A DNA stretch of 64,000 nucleotides, from NCBI GenBank assembly GCA_964524025.1, contig CAZGBT010000001.1, positions 1-64,000 of the forward strand, read 5' to 3'. The notes beneath the pieces are model-generated. The model ran no database searches, had not been told where the DNA came from, and worked only from the letters and a program-made list of their open reading frames with translations. Position numbers and translations under genes: made by a program. The DNA comes from CAZGBT01 sp964524025. Its GTDB lineage: Archaea > Aenigmatarchaeota > Aenigmatarchaeia > CG10238-14 > EX4484-224. Shown here piece after piece: positions 16,378 through 25,698 of the stretch. Numbering within the stretch: the first letter of the stretch is position 1; the number at the start of each line of letters is the position of its first letter.

Positions 16378-17148
16378 ATGGTAAGAAGAAGAGGTTTGCC
16401 AGAAATTAACGAGCTTGTTGTCGTTAAAGTTTATAAAGTAACTCAATTTGCTGCTTGGTGTAAATTGGAGGAATATCCAGAATTAGAAGGAATAATACCA
16501 ATCTCAGAAGCTGCAGGAAAATGGATATTCGATGTAAGAGAAGTTGTAAAAGAAGGGAAACAATACGTTGCAAAAGTTATTAGAATTGACGAAAAAGATA
16601 AAATAGTAAAATTAAGCCTAAAAAGAGTTTCGAAAAGGGATGAAAAAGAAAAATTAAATCTATTCAGAAAAGAGTTAAGGGCAGAAAAAATTCTTGAGTT
16701 AATAGCGGAAAGTCTTGGAAAGAGTTTAGACGAAGCTTATGAAAACATAGGTTTTTTGCTCCAAGAAAAGTTTGGAGAAATGTACGATGGTTTAGAAAGG
16801 ATATTTAGAGAACCAAAAATATTGGATAAATTAAAGATAAAAAAGGAATGGAAGGATGCTTTATTAAAAGTTCTTAAGAAAACTTTTAGGGAAAAATGGA
16901 TTGAGCTAAAAGTTAATTTGCAGCTTTACTCTTTAGAAGGAGACGGTATTTGTAGAGTTAAAAAGGTCTTAGAAAGCCTATCTAAAAAAGGTCTTGAAGT
17001 TAAATACATATCACCGCCAAGATACTTGTTAAAACTCAAAACTACAAACCCAAAAAAAGATGAAAAAAAACTATTGCAAATTTTGAAAAAAACTGAAAAA
17101 TTGGCTAAGCAGTTGGGTTGTTATTTTTCTTACAGCAGAGAAGAATGA
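16378..17148 (+). CDS. Translation initiation factor aIF2 subunit alpha
   Basis: The 256-residue protein starts with an S1 RNA-binding domain (ELVVVKVYKVTQFAAWCKL, then EYPELEGIIPISEAAGKWI, and KVIRIDEKDKIVKLSLKRV), followed by a helical middle domain and the C-terminal alpha-beta domain (KVNLQLYSLEGDGICRVKKV, then KYISPPRYLLKLKTTNPKK). aIF2 brings initiator tRNA-Met to the ribosome. It overlaps nop10 by four bases (ATGA), and nop10 is followed by the PAC2 gene, an order common in archaea. Confidence 0.95.
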   Translation: MVRRRGLPEINELVVVKVYKVTQFAAWCKLEEYPELEGIIPISEAAGKWIFDVREVVKEGKQYVAKVIRIDEKDKIVKLSLKRVSKRDEKEKLNLFRKELRAEKILELIAESLGKSLDEAYENIGFLLQEKFGEMYDGLERIFREPKILDKLKIKKEWKDALLKVLKKTFREKWIELKVNLQLYSLEGDGICRVKKVLESLSKKGLEVKYISPPRYLLKLKTTNPKKDEKKLLQILKKTEKLAKQLGCYFSYSREE

Positions 17149-17300
17149 AATTGAAAAAATGCCCTAAGTGTAAAATATATACTTTAAAAGATTTTTGTCC
17201 AAAATGCGGAGAAAAAACTATAAACCCACATCCTCCTAAGTATTCTCCGCTAGACAAGTGGGGCAAATATAGGAGGATTTTAAAAGCCTTATTAAGATAA
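17145..17300 (+). CDS. nop10: H/ACA RNP protein Nop10
   Basis: A 51-residue zinc-ribbon protein: CPKCKIYTL then DFCPKCGEKTINPHPPKYSP and DKWGKYRR. Archaeal Nop10 keeps both Cys-x-x-Cys pairs and the HPPKYSP-x-D motif, all present here. It binds Cbf5 in the RNA-guided pseudouridylation complex. Its ATG overlaps the aIF2-alpha stop codon. Confidence 0.96.
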   Translation: MKLKKCPKCKIYTLKDFCPKCGEKTINPHPPKYSPLDKWGKYRRILKALLR

Positions 17301-17317
17301 AAAAACAAATTTGGAGT

Positions 17318-18112
17318 ATGGTTACACGTATAGTAGTTTATAAAAAGCCAAAAGTTAAGAATCCAGTCTTTGTTGAGGGTCTGCCAGGTATAGGAAATGT
17401 TGGGAGGGTTGCGGCTGGTTATTTGGTAGAGGAATTAAAAGCAGAAAAGTTTGCTGAGCTTATCTCTGATCATTTTCTTCCTTTGGCTTTAACAAGAGAA
17501 GATTCAACTTTGCATTTATTAAAGGCTGAATTTTTCTACTGGAAAGCTAAGAGGAAAAATCAGAGAGATCTAATCCTGATGATAGGAGATAGTCAAAGCG
17601 TAGACCCACAAGGTCAATACGAAATAACTACAGAGATACTTAAATTCCTAAGGAAATTCAAAGTAAAAGAGATATTTACTCTTGGTGGGTTGAGTATTGG
17701 AGAGGAGGTTGAAAAACCTAAAGTTATAGGTTTAACCAACGACCCTTCTTTAGTTAAAAAATATTCAAAGTATGGCATAATTTTTGATACAGGAACTAGA
17801 GTTGGTTCTGTAGTCGGAATAGCTGGTTTGTTGATAGCTTTAGGCAAGTATTATGGAATGAAGGGGGTTTGCCTATTAGGTGAAACAGCAGGTTTACCTA
17901 TAATTCCAGACCATAAAAGTGCTGAAAGCGTTCTGAAAGTTCTCGTAAAAATATTGAACTTAAAAATAGACCTTACAAAGCTTGAGAAGAAGATAGAAAA
18001 TATGAAAGATTTCTTAAAGAAGATGAAAGAAGCACAAGCTAGAATTTTAAGCCAATTGCTTATTAAGCCAACGAGAAAAGTAGAAGAGGAAAGGCTAACC
18101 TACATAGGTTAG
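17318..18112 (+). CDS. PAC2-family protein (proteasome assembly chaperone-like)
   Basis: The 264-residue protein shows the archaeal PAC2/COG2047 features: FVEGLPGIGNVGRVAAGYLV near the N-terminus, LMIGDSQSVDPQGQYEITTEI, LGGLSIGEE and GIAGLLIALGKYYGMKGVCL then GETAGLPIIPDHKSAE. A C-terminal coiled-coil-like segment (LEKKIENMKDFLKKMKEAQ) follows. Eukaryotic homologues aid 20S proteasome assembly; the archaeal role is not settled. It lies 17 bases after nop10 and 32 before rps2. Confidence 0.9.
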   Translation: MVTRIVVYKKPKVKNPVFVEGLPGIGNVGRVAAGYLVEELKAEKFAELISDHFLPLALTREDSTLHLLKAEFFYWKAKRKNQRDLILMIGDSQSVDPQGQYEITTEILKFLRKFKVKEIFTLGGLSIGEEVEKPKVIGLTNDPSLVKKYSKYGIIFDTGTRVGSVVGIAGLLIALGKYYGMKGVCLLGETAGLPIIPDHKSAESVLKVLVKILNLKIDLTKLEKKIENMKDFLKKMKEAQARILSQLLIKPTRKVEEERLTYIG

Positions 18113-18144
18113 CAATTTAAAATTAGCTTGATTATAAGTTTTTT

Positions 18145-18735
18145 ATGCCAAAGTTATTAATACCAAGAAACAAATACTTAGCTTCTGGAATACACATAGG
18201 GATGAAAAGGAAAACTAAGGGAATGAAGAAATTTATTTATAGAATTAGGCCAGACGGTCTTGCCATAATAGATTTGCAAAAAATAGACGAAAGAATAAGG
18301 GTTGCTGCAAAATTTTTGGCAAGATGTAAAAATATACTTCTAGCTACAAGAAAAGCAATAGCTTATGCTCCTTTTAAAAAGCTCGGTGAAATAATAGGAG
18401 CTAAGGTCGTTACTGGTAGGTTCTTGCCAGGTACTTTAACCAATCCTCAGCTAGATGAATTTTGCGAGCCAGATGTAATTCTGATATCCGATCCGATAAT
18501 AGACGATCAAGCTTTAACAGAGGCTGTAAAGGCAAGGGTTCCTATAGTAGCATTTTGCAATACAGTTCATGAAATTAATAATTTAGACCTTATAATACCA
18601 ATGAATAATCAATCCAAAAAATCGATAGCTTTAGCTTGTTGGCTTTTAGCTAGGGAAATTCTGAAAGAAAGAGGGAAGATCAAAAGCTATAAGGAATTTA
18701 AGTATAGTTTAGAAGATTTTCTTAAGGAAGAATAG
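18145..18735 (+). CDS. rps2: Small ribosomal subunit protein S2 (uS2)
   Basis: The 196-residue protein has archaeal uS2 features: LIPRNKYLASGIHIGMKRKT, FIYRIRPDGLAIIDLQKIDE, GRFLPGTLTNPQL, PDVILISDPIIDDQALTEA and VPIVAFCNTVHEINNLDLII then PMNNQSKKSIAL. In many archaea this gene follows rpoN and rpoK in the L18e operon; here it is on the opposite strand, far from them, after the PAC2 gene. Confidence 0.97.
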   Translation: MPKLLIPRNKYLASGIHIGMKRKTKGMKKFIYRIRPDGLAIIDLQKIDERIRVAAKFLARCKNILLATRKAIAYAPFKKLGEIIGAKVVTGRFLPGTLTNPQLDEFCEPDVILISDPIIDDQALTEAVKARVPIVAFCNTVHEINNLDLIIPMNNQSKKSIALACWLLAREILKERGKIKSYKEFKYSLEDFLKEE

Positions 18736-18817
18736 CTTTTAATATAGATGTGCTTCGATGAAAATAAATTTAAACTAAAAATCCTTTTTAATTCATATCA
18801 ATAATTCTAATCGGAGC

Positions 18818-21800
18818 ATGGTAAAGTTGGAAAGCGAAATAGAAGAATACAAGATTGAGATAAAGACTTGGATAAAAAAAATTAGGAAGAGAGACGGAAG
18901 AATAGTAGATTTTGACCCATCGAGAATAGCTAATGCAATTTGGAAGGCTGCAAAAGCAGTTGGCGGTAAAGATAAGAGAAGACCTTGGGAACTTGCAAAA
19001 CAAGTTGTTGAGTTATTGGAAAAAAAGCTGAAACCTGGTGAAATACCGAGTGTTGAGCAAGTTCAAGATCTAGTAGAAAAGGTTTTGGTCGAAAATGGTC
19101 ATTATAAAACTGCTAAAGCTTATATACTTTACAGACAAAAAAGGGCCGAGGCAAGGAAAGCTTGCGCAATTTTAGGCGTAAAAGACGACTTAAAACTTCC
19201 TTTAAATACTATAGTTATTTTAGCAGCTCGCTATTTGCTAAGGGATGAAAATAGGAATATAATAGAAACACCAAGTCAGCTTTTTAGAAGAGTTGCTAGA
19301 GCAATAGCTGAAGTAGAAAAACGATATGGTAAATCTGACGAATACGTTAAAGAATTGGAAGAGAAGTTTTACGAATTAATGACCTCTTTTAAGTTCCTCC
19401 CCAATTCTCCTACTCTTATGAACGCAGGAACTGGTAAGAATTTAACTTTAAGTGCATGTTTTGTTATTCCGATAGAAGACGATATGGAAAGTATTTTTGA
19501 AGCGTTAAAAACGATGGCTCTAGTACAGAAGGCAGGTGGTGGATGCATAGATGGGAAAGCAAAAATAGTTTTTGAAAACGATTCTGAATTTCATGTTTTA
19601 TCGCTAGAAGATTTTTATCAAAAATACAAAGGAAATGAGTTTTACGATGCAAAATATGATAGGTATGGTATTGACGTTAGGAATAAAAATATTTATGTTT
19701 ACTCCTTTGACCCTAAAAGGAAAAGAGTTGTTAAAGGTAAAGTGCAATTCATCTGGAAGTATATATTAGGCGAGAACGTTAAAAAGTTTTCAATCATAAC
19801 TAAGAAGGGAACTAGAATAATAACATCGCCTTGGCATCCATTTTTTGTTTTAACACCAAACTTTGAGATAATTCAAAAAAGAGCTGATGAGCTACAGAAA
19901 AACGATATGATCATAGGCTCCTTACCGATAGAAGAAATAGGTTTTAATTTCGATTATTGGCTTTTAGGTTTTATAACTGGAGATGGTTGTATAGGCAAGT
20001 ACAAGAATAAAAATTACGAGACTTGTAGGATAAGAATTTACGATAATGTAAAAGAAACTTTAGAAAAGATAAATGCGCATTTGGAAAGGAAATTTGGGAA
20101 GAAGTATGCAATTCAGAAAGATAGGAATATATTCTACATAGATATTAAAACACCAAAAGTTACTTCTTACTATTTAAAGTTGAAAAAGAAGGTTTTCAAG
20201 AATAAAATCTCAGCCCTTTCATTCATCGCTGGTTTATTTGATGCAGAAGGTTACGTTGGGAAGAAACCTTCTCTTCAACTTTCAACTGTCAAAAAAAGTT
20301 TGATGGAGAAAATAGCCTATTTGTTAAATTCTTTAGGAATAAAGGCTAGAATAAGGGAGAAGAAAAGAAAGGACGGAAAAGATTATGTAATACATATAGA
20401 AGAATACAGTGCAATCTTAAGGTTTTATGAACTAATAGGGAAACATTTGCAAAGAGAAGATAAGAAAAAGAAGTTAGTTTCAATACTAAGAAAAAGCAAG
20501 GGAGGATCTTTCGGTTTGCCTTTAAATTTTGAGGAATTTAAAAAGATAATGTCAAGATTTGGTGTTAGTTTTAAAACTAATGGCAACCAAACTTTAGCTA
20601 TTTTTAAGAACAAAAAGCTGTCGCTAGGTCAATGGCATAAAAGAGGGGTTGTTGCAAAATCTACTCTAGTAAGATTTTTAAAAGAAATAGAAGGGAATGT
20701 AATGGAAATTAAAAATTTGAGAAAGCTTATAGAATCTGTTGAAACTGTTAAGTCGATTTCTGCTAATACTGCTAAAGCAATCTTTTATGATTTGACGGTT
20801 AAAGACTACCAAAATTATTTAGCAGGAGATGGTGGTTTGGTTTTTATCCATAATACTGGATTTGATTTTTCGAAATTAAGACCTAGAGGAGATGTTGTAA
20901 AATCTACAGGAGGCATAGCTTCGGGACCAATTTCTTTTATGAAAATTTTCGATGCAGCAACTGAACAAATAAAACAAGGCGGAAAGCGTCGTGGAGCTAA
21001 CATGGGAATTTTAAGAGTAGATCATCCAGACATTCTTGATTTTATAGTTTGTAAGGAAAGAGAAGGAGAATTGAGGAATTTCAACATCTCGGTTGCTGTT
21101 ACAGACGATTTCATGAGGGCGGTCGAAAGAGACGAAGAAATAGACCTTATAAACCCAAGAACCAAAAAGCCAGTTAAAAGGATAAAAGCCAGAGTTATTT
21201 GGAATTTAATGGCAACTATGGCTTGGAAGAATGGAGAACCAGGAATTATATTTATAGATACAATAAACAAATACAATCCAACTCCGCATGTTGGAAGAAT
21301 CGAAGCAACTAACCCATGTGGAGAACAACCTCTTTTACCCTATGAAAGCTGCAATTTGGGTTCAATCAATCTTTCGAAATTCGTCGAAGACGGTAAGATA
21401 AAGTGGGAAGAATTAAGAGAAACTGTTAGGTTAGCTGTTAGGTTTTTGGATAACGTGATAGATGCAAATTCCTATCCAATACCAGAAATAGAAAAAGCAA
21501 CAAAGGCTAACAGAAAAATTGGTTTGGGTGTTATGGGATTTGCAGATATGCTAATTAAACTTGGAATTCCTTACAACTCAGAGAAAGCCTTAGAAATTGC
21601 AGAAAAGGTTATGAAATTTATAAGCGAGGAAGCGAGAAAGATGAGTGTTGAATTAGGGAAGGAGAAAGGAAACTTCCCAAACTTTAAAGGGAGCACCTGG
21701 GAGAAGAAAGGTTATAAGTATATGAGAAATGCTACAGTAACAACTATAGCTCCAACTGGTACTATAAGCGAAATAGCCGGTTGTTCTCAAGGTATAGAGC

Positions 21801-22267
21801 CTTTATTTGCTATTGCTTACGTTAGAAATGTAAAGGAAAGTTTGGGTTACGATTTGACTGTTATAAATCCTTTATTTGAAATGATAGCTATTCAAAGGGG
21901 TTTCTATTCAGACGAACTTATAAAAAAGATAGCAAGGAGTACTTCTATTCAGCATATAAAAGAAATACCAGAAGATGTTAGAAGGATTTTTGTTACAGCT
22001 TTAGACATAGCACCAGAATGGCATGTTAGGATGCAAGCAGCATTTCAGAAATATACAGATAATGCAGTAAGCAAAACTGTTAATTTACCTTATGACGCAA
22101 CACCAGAGGATGTTGAAAGGATATTTATGCTTGCCTGGAAACTTGGTTGTAAAGGGATTACTGTTTATAGGTTTGGCAGCAGAAAAGTGCAAGTTATAAA
22201 GACGCTTGCAGAAGGAGGCCCTATTACTCCTGAAAGTTTTTCGAGGTGTCCAAGCTGTGAGTTATGA
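18818..22267 (+). CDS. nrdJ: B12-dependent ribonucleotide reductase with intein
   Basis: The 1149-residue precursor reduces ribonucleotides to deoxyribonucleotides using adenosylcobalamin. An ATP-cone fills about residues 20-115 ([19 protein letters not shown] to [11 protein letters not shown]). The catalytic domain has [10 protein letters not shown], then after the intein [32 protein letters not shown] and the radical-site loop [18 protein letters not shown] (about 832). The chain ends RCPSCEL, with a Cys1144-x-x-Cys1147 pair that would be re-reduced by thioredoxin; the tail is shorter than in many NrdJ proteins. An intein interrupts the GGG/TGF motif. The corrinoid adenosyltransferase gene downstream fits the B12 requirement. 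Confidence 0.93.
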   Translation: MVKLESEIEEYKIEIKTWIKKIRKRDGRIVDFDPSRIANAIWKAAKAVGGKDKRRPWELAKQVVELLEKKLKPGEIPSVEQVQDLVEKVLVENGHYKTAKAYILYRQKRAEARKACAILGVKDDLKLPLNTIVILAARYLLRDENRNIIETPSQLFRRVARAIAEVEKRYGKSDEYVKELEEKFYELMTSFKFLPNSPTLMNAGTGKNLTLSACFVIPIEDDMESIFEALKTMALVQKAGGGCIDGKAKIVFENDSEFHVLSLEDFYQKYKGNEFYDAKYDRYGIDVRNKNIYVYSFDPKRKRVVKGKVQFIWKYILGENVKKFSIITKKGTRIITSPWHPFFVLTPNFEIIQKRADELQKNDMIIGSLPIEEIGFNFDYWLLGFITGDGCIGKYKNKNYETCRIRIYDNVKETLEKINAHLERKFGKKYAIQKDRNIFYIDIKTPKVTSYYLKLKKKVFKNKISALSFIAGLFDAEGYVGKKPSLQLSTVKKSLMEKIAYLLNSLGIKARIREKKRKDGKDYVIHIEEYSAILRFYELIGKHLQREDKKKKLVSILRKSKGGSFGLPLNFEEFKKIMSRFGVSFKTNGNQTLAIFKNKKLSLGQWHKRGVVAKSTLVRFLKEIEGNVMEIKNLRKLIESVETVKSISANTAKAIFYDLTVKDYQNYLAGDGGLVFIHNTGFDFSKLRPRGDVVKSTGGIASGPISFMKIFDAATEQIKQGGKRRGANMGILRVDHPDILDFIVCKEREGELRNFNISVAVTDDFMRAVERDEEIDLINPRTKKPVKRIKARVIWNLMATMAWKNGEPGIIFIDTINKYNPTPHVGRIEATNPCGEQPLLPYESCNLGSINLSKFVEDGKIKWEELRETVRLAVRFLDNVIDANSYPIPEIEKATKANRKIGLGVMGFADMLIKLGIPYNSEKALEIAEKVMKFISEEARKMSVELGKEKGNFPNFKGSTWEKKGYKYMRNATVTTIAPTGTISEIAGCSQGIEPLFAIAYVRNVKESLGYDLTVINPLFEMIAIQRGFYSDELIKKIARSTSIQHIKEIPEDVRRIFVTALDIAPEWHVRMQAAFQKYTDNAVSKTVNLPYDATPEDVERIFMLAWKLGCKGITVYRFGSRKVQVIKTLAEGGPITPESFSRCPSCEL
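19544..20854 (+). mobile_element. Intein with LAGLIDADG endonuclease inside NrdJ
   Basis: The insert covers precursor residues 243-679 (437 residues). It starts with Cys1 ([11 protein letters not shown]), has the block B-like [10 protein letters not shown], two dodecapeptide motifs [11 protein letters not shown] and [12 protein letters not shown] typical of a homing endonuclease, and ends VFIHN, with Thr as the first extein residue (N-exteins GGG, C-extein TGF). All residues needed for protein splicing (Cys1, terminal His-Asn, Thr+1) are present, so it should splice itself out to give a 712-residue reductase. Confidence 0.95.
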
Positions 22268-22357
22268 AGATTTAGATGTTTGGGTTCCTAAAAGGAAGAA
22301 GAAAAAGTATAAGAGTTATAAGAAGGGTTTTGGAAGAAAATATAAAAGGTGGCAGAA

Positions 22358-22675
22358 ATGGAAAGAAAAAGAAGTTTAGTTTTTATTTATTCCACCTTTC
22401 CTACTATTAAAGATGCAAAAAAGATTGGAGAAATTCTAGTTAATGAAAAATTAGCGGCTTGTGTAAACATATTTAAATTAAATAGCATCTTTAGATGGAA
22501 AGGGAAGATCGAAAGAACAAAAGAATTTGGAGTATTTTTTAAAACTTTGCCAGAAAAGGAAAAAGCAGTAAGGAAAAGGATAAAGGAATTACACCCATAC
22601 GAAGTTCCGTGTATCCTAAGTTTTAAGGTTAAAGCTAGTAAGCAGTTTTGGGAATGGGTTAGAGGTGAAATTTAA
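22358..22675 (+). CDS. cutA: CutA-like protein
   Basis: I prefer the ATG at 22358, preceded by AAAGGTGG, over a GTG nine bases upstream; this gives 105 residues. CutA1 hallmarks are YSTFPTIKDAKKIGEILVNE, KLAACVNIFKLNSIFRWKGK, EFGVFFKTLPEK and ELHPYEVPCILSFKV. CutA forms very stable trimers and has been linked to metal tolerance, but its role is not established. The stop overlaps the next ATG by one base. Confidence 0.93.
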   Translation: MERKRSLVFIYSTFPTIKDAKKIGEILVNEKLAACVNIFKLNSIFRWKGKIERTKEFGVFFKTLPEKEKAVRKRIKELHPYEVPCILSFKVKASKQFWEWVRGEI

Positions 22676-23238
22676 TGGGTTATATTTATCTTTACACAGG
22701 AAACGGAGCTGGTAAGACTACTAATGCCCTAGGTTTGGCTTTAAGGTGCGTAGGACATAAGAAAAAAGTTGTAATAATTCAGTTCATGAAATGGTGGAAG
22801 AATATCGGAGAATATAAGATAAGAAATAGGTTAAAACCTTACTATGAAATTTATCAGTTCGGAAGGCCTGGTTGGCTAAAGATAAGGCCTAGCAGAAAAA
22901 AAGTAGTAAAGATAAATAGCATGAAATTTAAGGTAAGGAAAATTGAAGAGTTTGATAAAAAAGCTTGCAAAAAAGCCTTAGAATTCGCTAGAAAAATTGT
23001 AAAAAAGAAAAGACCCCATCTTTTGGTTCTAGACGAAATTAATTTGGCAATTCATTGCGGCCTTTTAGACGTTGAGGAAGTTCTGAAATTTTTGGATGAA
23101 ATACCAGAAGAAACGCACGTCGTTCTAACTGGAAGATATGCACCAAAGGAATTAATAGAAAGGGCAGATTTTGTAAACGAGATTAATGTTATAAAAATGC
23201 CTAAAAAATTAATTGCGACCGAAGGAATACAATATTAA
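22675..23238 (+). CDS. Cob(I)yrinic acid a,c-diamide adenosyltransferase (CobA/BtuR type)
   Basis: The 187-residue protein adenylates cobalamin to make the active B12 cofactor. It has the CobA-type P-loop TGNGAGKTTNALGLALR at the N-terminus, VVIIQFMKWWKNIGEY, RPHLLVLDEINLAIHCGLL (Walker B region) and THVVLTGRYAPKELIERADF. A stretch around residues 60-80 is more basic than usual. Position four kilobases after the start of the B12-dependent nrdJ and in the same orientation suggests supply of coenzyme to that enzyme. Confidence 0.92.
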   Translation: MGYIYLYTGNGAGKTTNALGLALRCVGHKKKVVIIQFMKWWKNIGEYKIRNRLKPYYEIYQFGRPGWLKIRPSRKKVVKINSMKFKVRKIEEFDKKACKKALEFARKIVKKKRPHLLVLDEINLAIHCGLLDVEEVLKFLDEIPEETHVVLTGRYAPKELIERADFVNEINVIKMPKKLIATEGIQY

Positions 23239-23246
23239 GTGAGAAT

Positions 23247-23426
23247 ATGGCAAGGCCTGTCGTGGATCAGGAAAAATGTATAGGTTGTGGAACTTGTGTT
23301 GCTTTATGCCCAGAGGTATTTGACCTAAACAAAGAAGGAAAATCTTATGTAAAAAATCCAGAAGGAAAATGTAACCTAAAAGAAGTAGTGGAAGCTTGTC
23401 CAGTTGGCGCTATAAAGCTCGAGTGA
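23247..23426 (+). CDS. [4Fe-4S] ferredoxin
   Basis: A 59-residue protein: DQEKCIGCGTCVALCPEVFD supplies three cluster cysteines (C-x-x-C-x-x-x-x-x-C spacing CIGCGTCVALCP) and VVEACPVGAIKLE the fourth. The second cluster motif is absent, so it is a single-cluster ferredoxin of the kind found in many archaea. It carries electrons to redox enzymes; the nearby nitroreductase or radical SAM enzyme are possible partners. It starts eight bases after the adenosyltransferase stop. Confidence 0.93.
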   Translation: MARPVVDQEKCIGCGTCVALCPEVFDLNKEGKSYVKNPEGKCNLKEVVEACPVGAIKLE

Positions 23427-23942
23427 TTAAACAAACTTTACTATTTCGCTTAACCTTTTTCTTCCTGTTTTTTCTGGTTTTTCTTTCGGATAACCTATAG
23501 GTAAGATAGCTATTGGCACTAAATTTTTTGGTATTCCCATAACTCTTCTTACAGAATCTTCGTCAAAAGCGCCAACCCAGCAAGTTGCTAATCCCAATTC
23601 ATAGCAAGCTAACATAGCGAAAGTTGCAGCTATAGTAGCATCTTGTAAAGAGTAAAGTCTTCTCCCCCTTTCTCCATAATAAATTCCAGATTCTTCAGGA
23701 TTCGCACAGAATACAAGAACTACTGGAGCTTCAGCTATAAATTTTTGTCCGAATGCAGCTATTGCAAGCTTCTTCTTTTTTTCCCTATCTTTAGTTATGT
23801 AAATCCTATAAGCCTGGAGATTTCCTGCTGAAGGAGCAGAATTGGCGGCCTTTAATATTTTCTCCAATTTTTCGTCTTCGACATCTTTACTTAAATAAGA
23901 TCTAACCGATCTTCTTTTTTCAATTAACTCAAAAAATTCCAT
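23427..23942 (-). CDS. Nitroreductase-family flavoprotein
   Basis: I choose the ATG at 23940-23942 (MEFFELIEKRRSVRSYL), which is the usual nitroreductase beginning; the frame upstream overlaps the divergent gene and looks non-coding. The 171-residue protein has RRSVRSY, AANSAPSAGNLQAYRIYI for FMN phosphate binding, and the C-terminal AILPIGYPKEKPEKTGRKRL. Such enzymes use NAD(P)H and FMN to reduce nitro compounds, quinones or similar acceptors; the substrate is unknown. It directly abuts the ferredoxin gene, convergent. Confidence 0.9.
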   Translation of the reverse strand: MEFFELIEKRRSVRSYLSKDVEDEKLEKILKAANSAPSAGNLQAYRIYITKDREKKKKLAIAAFGQKFIAEAPVVLVFCANPEESGIYYGERGRRLYSLQDATIAATFAMLACYELGLATCWVGAFDEDSVRRVMGIPKNLVPIAILPIGYPKEKPEKTGRKRLSEIVKFV

Positions 23943-23976
23943 AAACTTTTTATCATTCAAAGATTTTTTATAATAA

Positions 23977-24660
23977 ATGTCCATTCCTACTCTTAAGTCA
24001 CCCGTTGAACAAGAACTTGAAAAATTAAAGGAATTGTGTGGATATAGAGAAGATATAGTTAGGAAATTGGAAAAATGTTGTTTGCGCTTGTATGAAGTTG
24101 GGGAAATAGTAGGCATTCATCCTTTAATGATTTTAGATATAGCTTATATTTTGCTAAAGCAAAATCCAGAAATAGAAATTAAGGTTGAGCATTACGTTGG
24201 TTCTGGAAAGAAAAGGGTAAGAACGGATGTTTATGCAGAGATTGGAAATAAAACAGCTATTTATGAGATAGAGACTTTCAACTCATGTTTTGCTTTTATA
24301 GAAATAGGCAAAACTCCTGATGGAAGAAGGATATTTTATGAATTACTTCCACAGGAGGTTATAGAAATTAGGCTTGGAAGCAAAGCAGCTAGGTATAGCA
24401 GGTATGCCGATAAATTTTCTTTTGTAATACCAAGTTCTAAAAAAATGGAAATACTTAAATCCAAAGCTATTAAGTTTCTTCAAACACCCCTTGAAAAGAG
24501 GAAGAAAAAAGATTGCAGAGAATTGCTACGTCTTATAAACTTAGTTTATAGAAATCCTCCTGTATCTTTTGATGAGCTGATGGGTGCTAAGTTGGATGGA
24601 TTGATTTTTCTTGATTTAAAAACGTTGGCTTACGAAGCAATAGGAGAACCTTTTCTTTAA
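23977..24660 (+). CDS. Unknown protein with possible PD-(D/E)xK-like core
   Basis: A soluble 227-residue protein. The N-terminal third is helical (VEQELEKLKELCGYREDIVR, then KLYEVGEIVGIHPLMILDIA). The middle contains KKRVRTDVYAEIGNKTAIYE followed by IETF, where D, E and E-x-E spacing resembles the strand pair of PD-(D/E)xK nucleases, but this is only suggestive. The C-terminal third is helical and charged. It is divergent from the nitroreductase and precedes the radical SAM gene by 18 bases on the same strand. I do not recognise the family. Confidence 0.55.
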   Translation: MSIPTLKSPVEQELEKLKELCGYREDIVRKLEKCCLRLYEVGEIVGIHPLMILDIAYILLKQNPEIEIKVEHYVGSGKKRVRTDVYAEIGNKTAIYEIETFNSCFAFIEIGKTPDGRRIFYELLPQEVIEIRLGSKAARYSRYADKFSFVIPSSKKMEILKSKAIKFLQTPLEKRKKKDCRELLRLINLVYRNPPVSFDELMGAKLDGLIFLDLKTLAYEAIGEPFL

Positions 24661-24678
24661 GGAAATGTAAAGATTTTT

Positions 24679-25698
24679 ATGAAAGAAGCTCTTCTATGGA
24701 AAAAAGAAAACAATAAAGTAAGGTGCAATTTATGCGCTAGAAGGTGTTTAATACCTGAAGGCAAAACTGGTTTTTGTTTGGTAAGAAAAAATATCAATGG
24801 CAAACTTTTTTCGTTAAATTATGGTAAATTGGTTGCTGCTGATGTAGATCCTATAGAGAAAAAACCTTTATTTCATTTTTTACCAGGAAGCTATGCATTT
24901 TCGATAGCTGCAGCTGGATGCAACTATTGCTGCTCTTATTGTTGTAATTGGTATATTAGCCAAGTTTATAGAGATAAAAGAAGCCAGGAAGTTGTTGGAG
25001 AGGAATATACTAGTGAAGAAATAGTAAAACTTGCTTTAGAAAATGGCTGCAAGTCAATAAGTTATACTTATACAGAGCCAACTATATTTTTTGAGTTTGC
25101 CTACGATACTGCAAAGCTAGCGCATAAGGAAGGTTTGAAAAATACTTTTGTAACTAATGGTTACATGACTCCAGAGGCTGTGAAACATATAGCAAAATAT
25201 TTAGATGCAGCAACTGTAGATTTTAAAGGGAATGCTGACCCAAAGTTTTACTTGAAATTTGCAAAAGTTCCTTCGGTTGAACCAATTTTTGAATGTCTTA
25301 AAGAGATGAAAAGAAACAAAATTTTTATAGAAATAACTAATTTAGTTGTTCCAAAATTTGGTGAGAAAGAGGAAAGTTTTAGAAAATTGGTAAGATGGAT
25401 AATAGATGAATTAGGACCAGAAACACCTTTCCACATTTTAAGATTTTTGCCTAATTATAGAGTTTTGGATTGGCAACCTACTCCTGTAAAACTTTTGGAT
25501 AAATTTTGGAAAATAGCTAAGGAGGAAGGTTTAATTTTTGTTTATATAGGAAACGTTCCAGGTTATAAGGAAAATACTTATTGTCCAAAATGTGGCGAAT
25601 TGCTAATAGAAAGATTTGGAGTTTCAGCTTTAAGTATTAACTTAAAAAATGGAAAATGTCCAAAGTGTGGCTTTAAATTGCATGGAGTTTTTGCTTAG
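24679..25698 (+). CDS. AmmeMemoRadiSam-type radical SAM enzyme (AmrS-like)
   Basis: The 339-residue protein begins with RCNLCARRCLIPEGKTGFC, a cysteine block typical of the pyruvate-formate-lyase-activase-like AmrS family, then has the radical SAM motif C-x3-C-x2-C in AAGCNYCCSYCCNW (about 77-86) and the TYTEPTIFFEFAYDTAKLA and TVDFKGNADP segments of that family. A C-terminal zinc ribbon (YCPKCGELL ... GKCPKCGFKL) is added. In other genomes it is associated with AMMECR1 and MEMO proteins, neither of which is seen here. The reaction is not known. Its stop overlaps the dehydrogenase gene on the other strand by four bases. Confidence 0.88.
   Translation: MKEALLWKKENNKVRCNLCARRCLIPEGKTGFCLVRKNINGKLFSLNYGKLVAADVDPIEKKPLFHFLPGSYAFSIAAAGCNYCCSYCCNWYISQVYRDKRSQEVVGEEYTSEEIVKLALENGCKSISYTYTEPTIFFEFAYDTAKLAHKEGLKNTFVTNGYMTPEAVKHIAKYLDAATVDFKGNADPKFYLKFAKVPSVEPIFECLKEMKRNKIFIEITNLVVPKFGEKEESFRKLVRWIIDELGPETPFHILRFLPNYRVLDWQPTPVKLLDKFWKIAKEEGLIFVYIGNVPGYKENTYCPKCGELLIERFGVSALSINLKNGKCPKCGFKLHGVFA

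Noticed and set aside
23943..24116. N-terminal extension of the nitroreductase
   Set aside because: It overlaps the divergent gene and lacks family similarity; MEFFELIEKRRSVRSY is the natural start.
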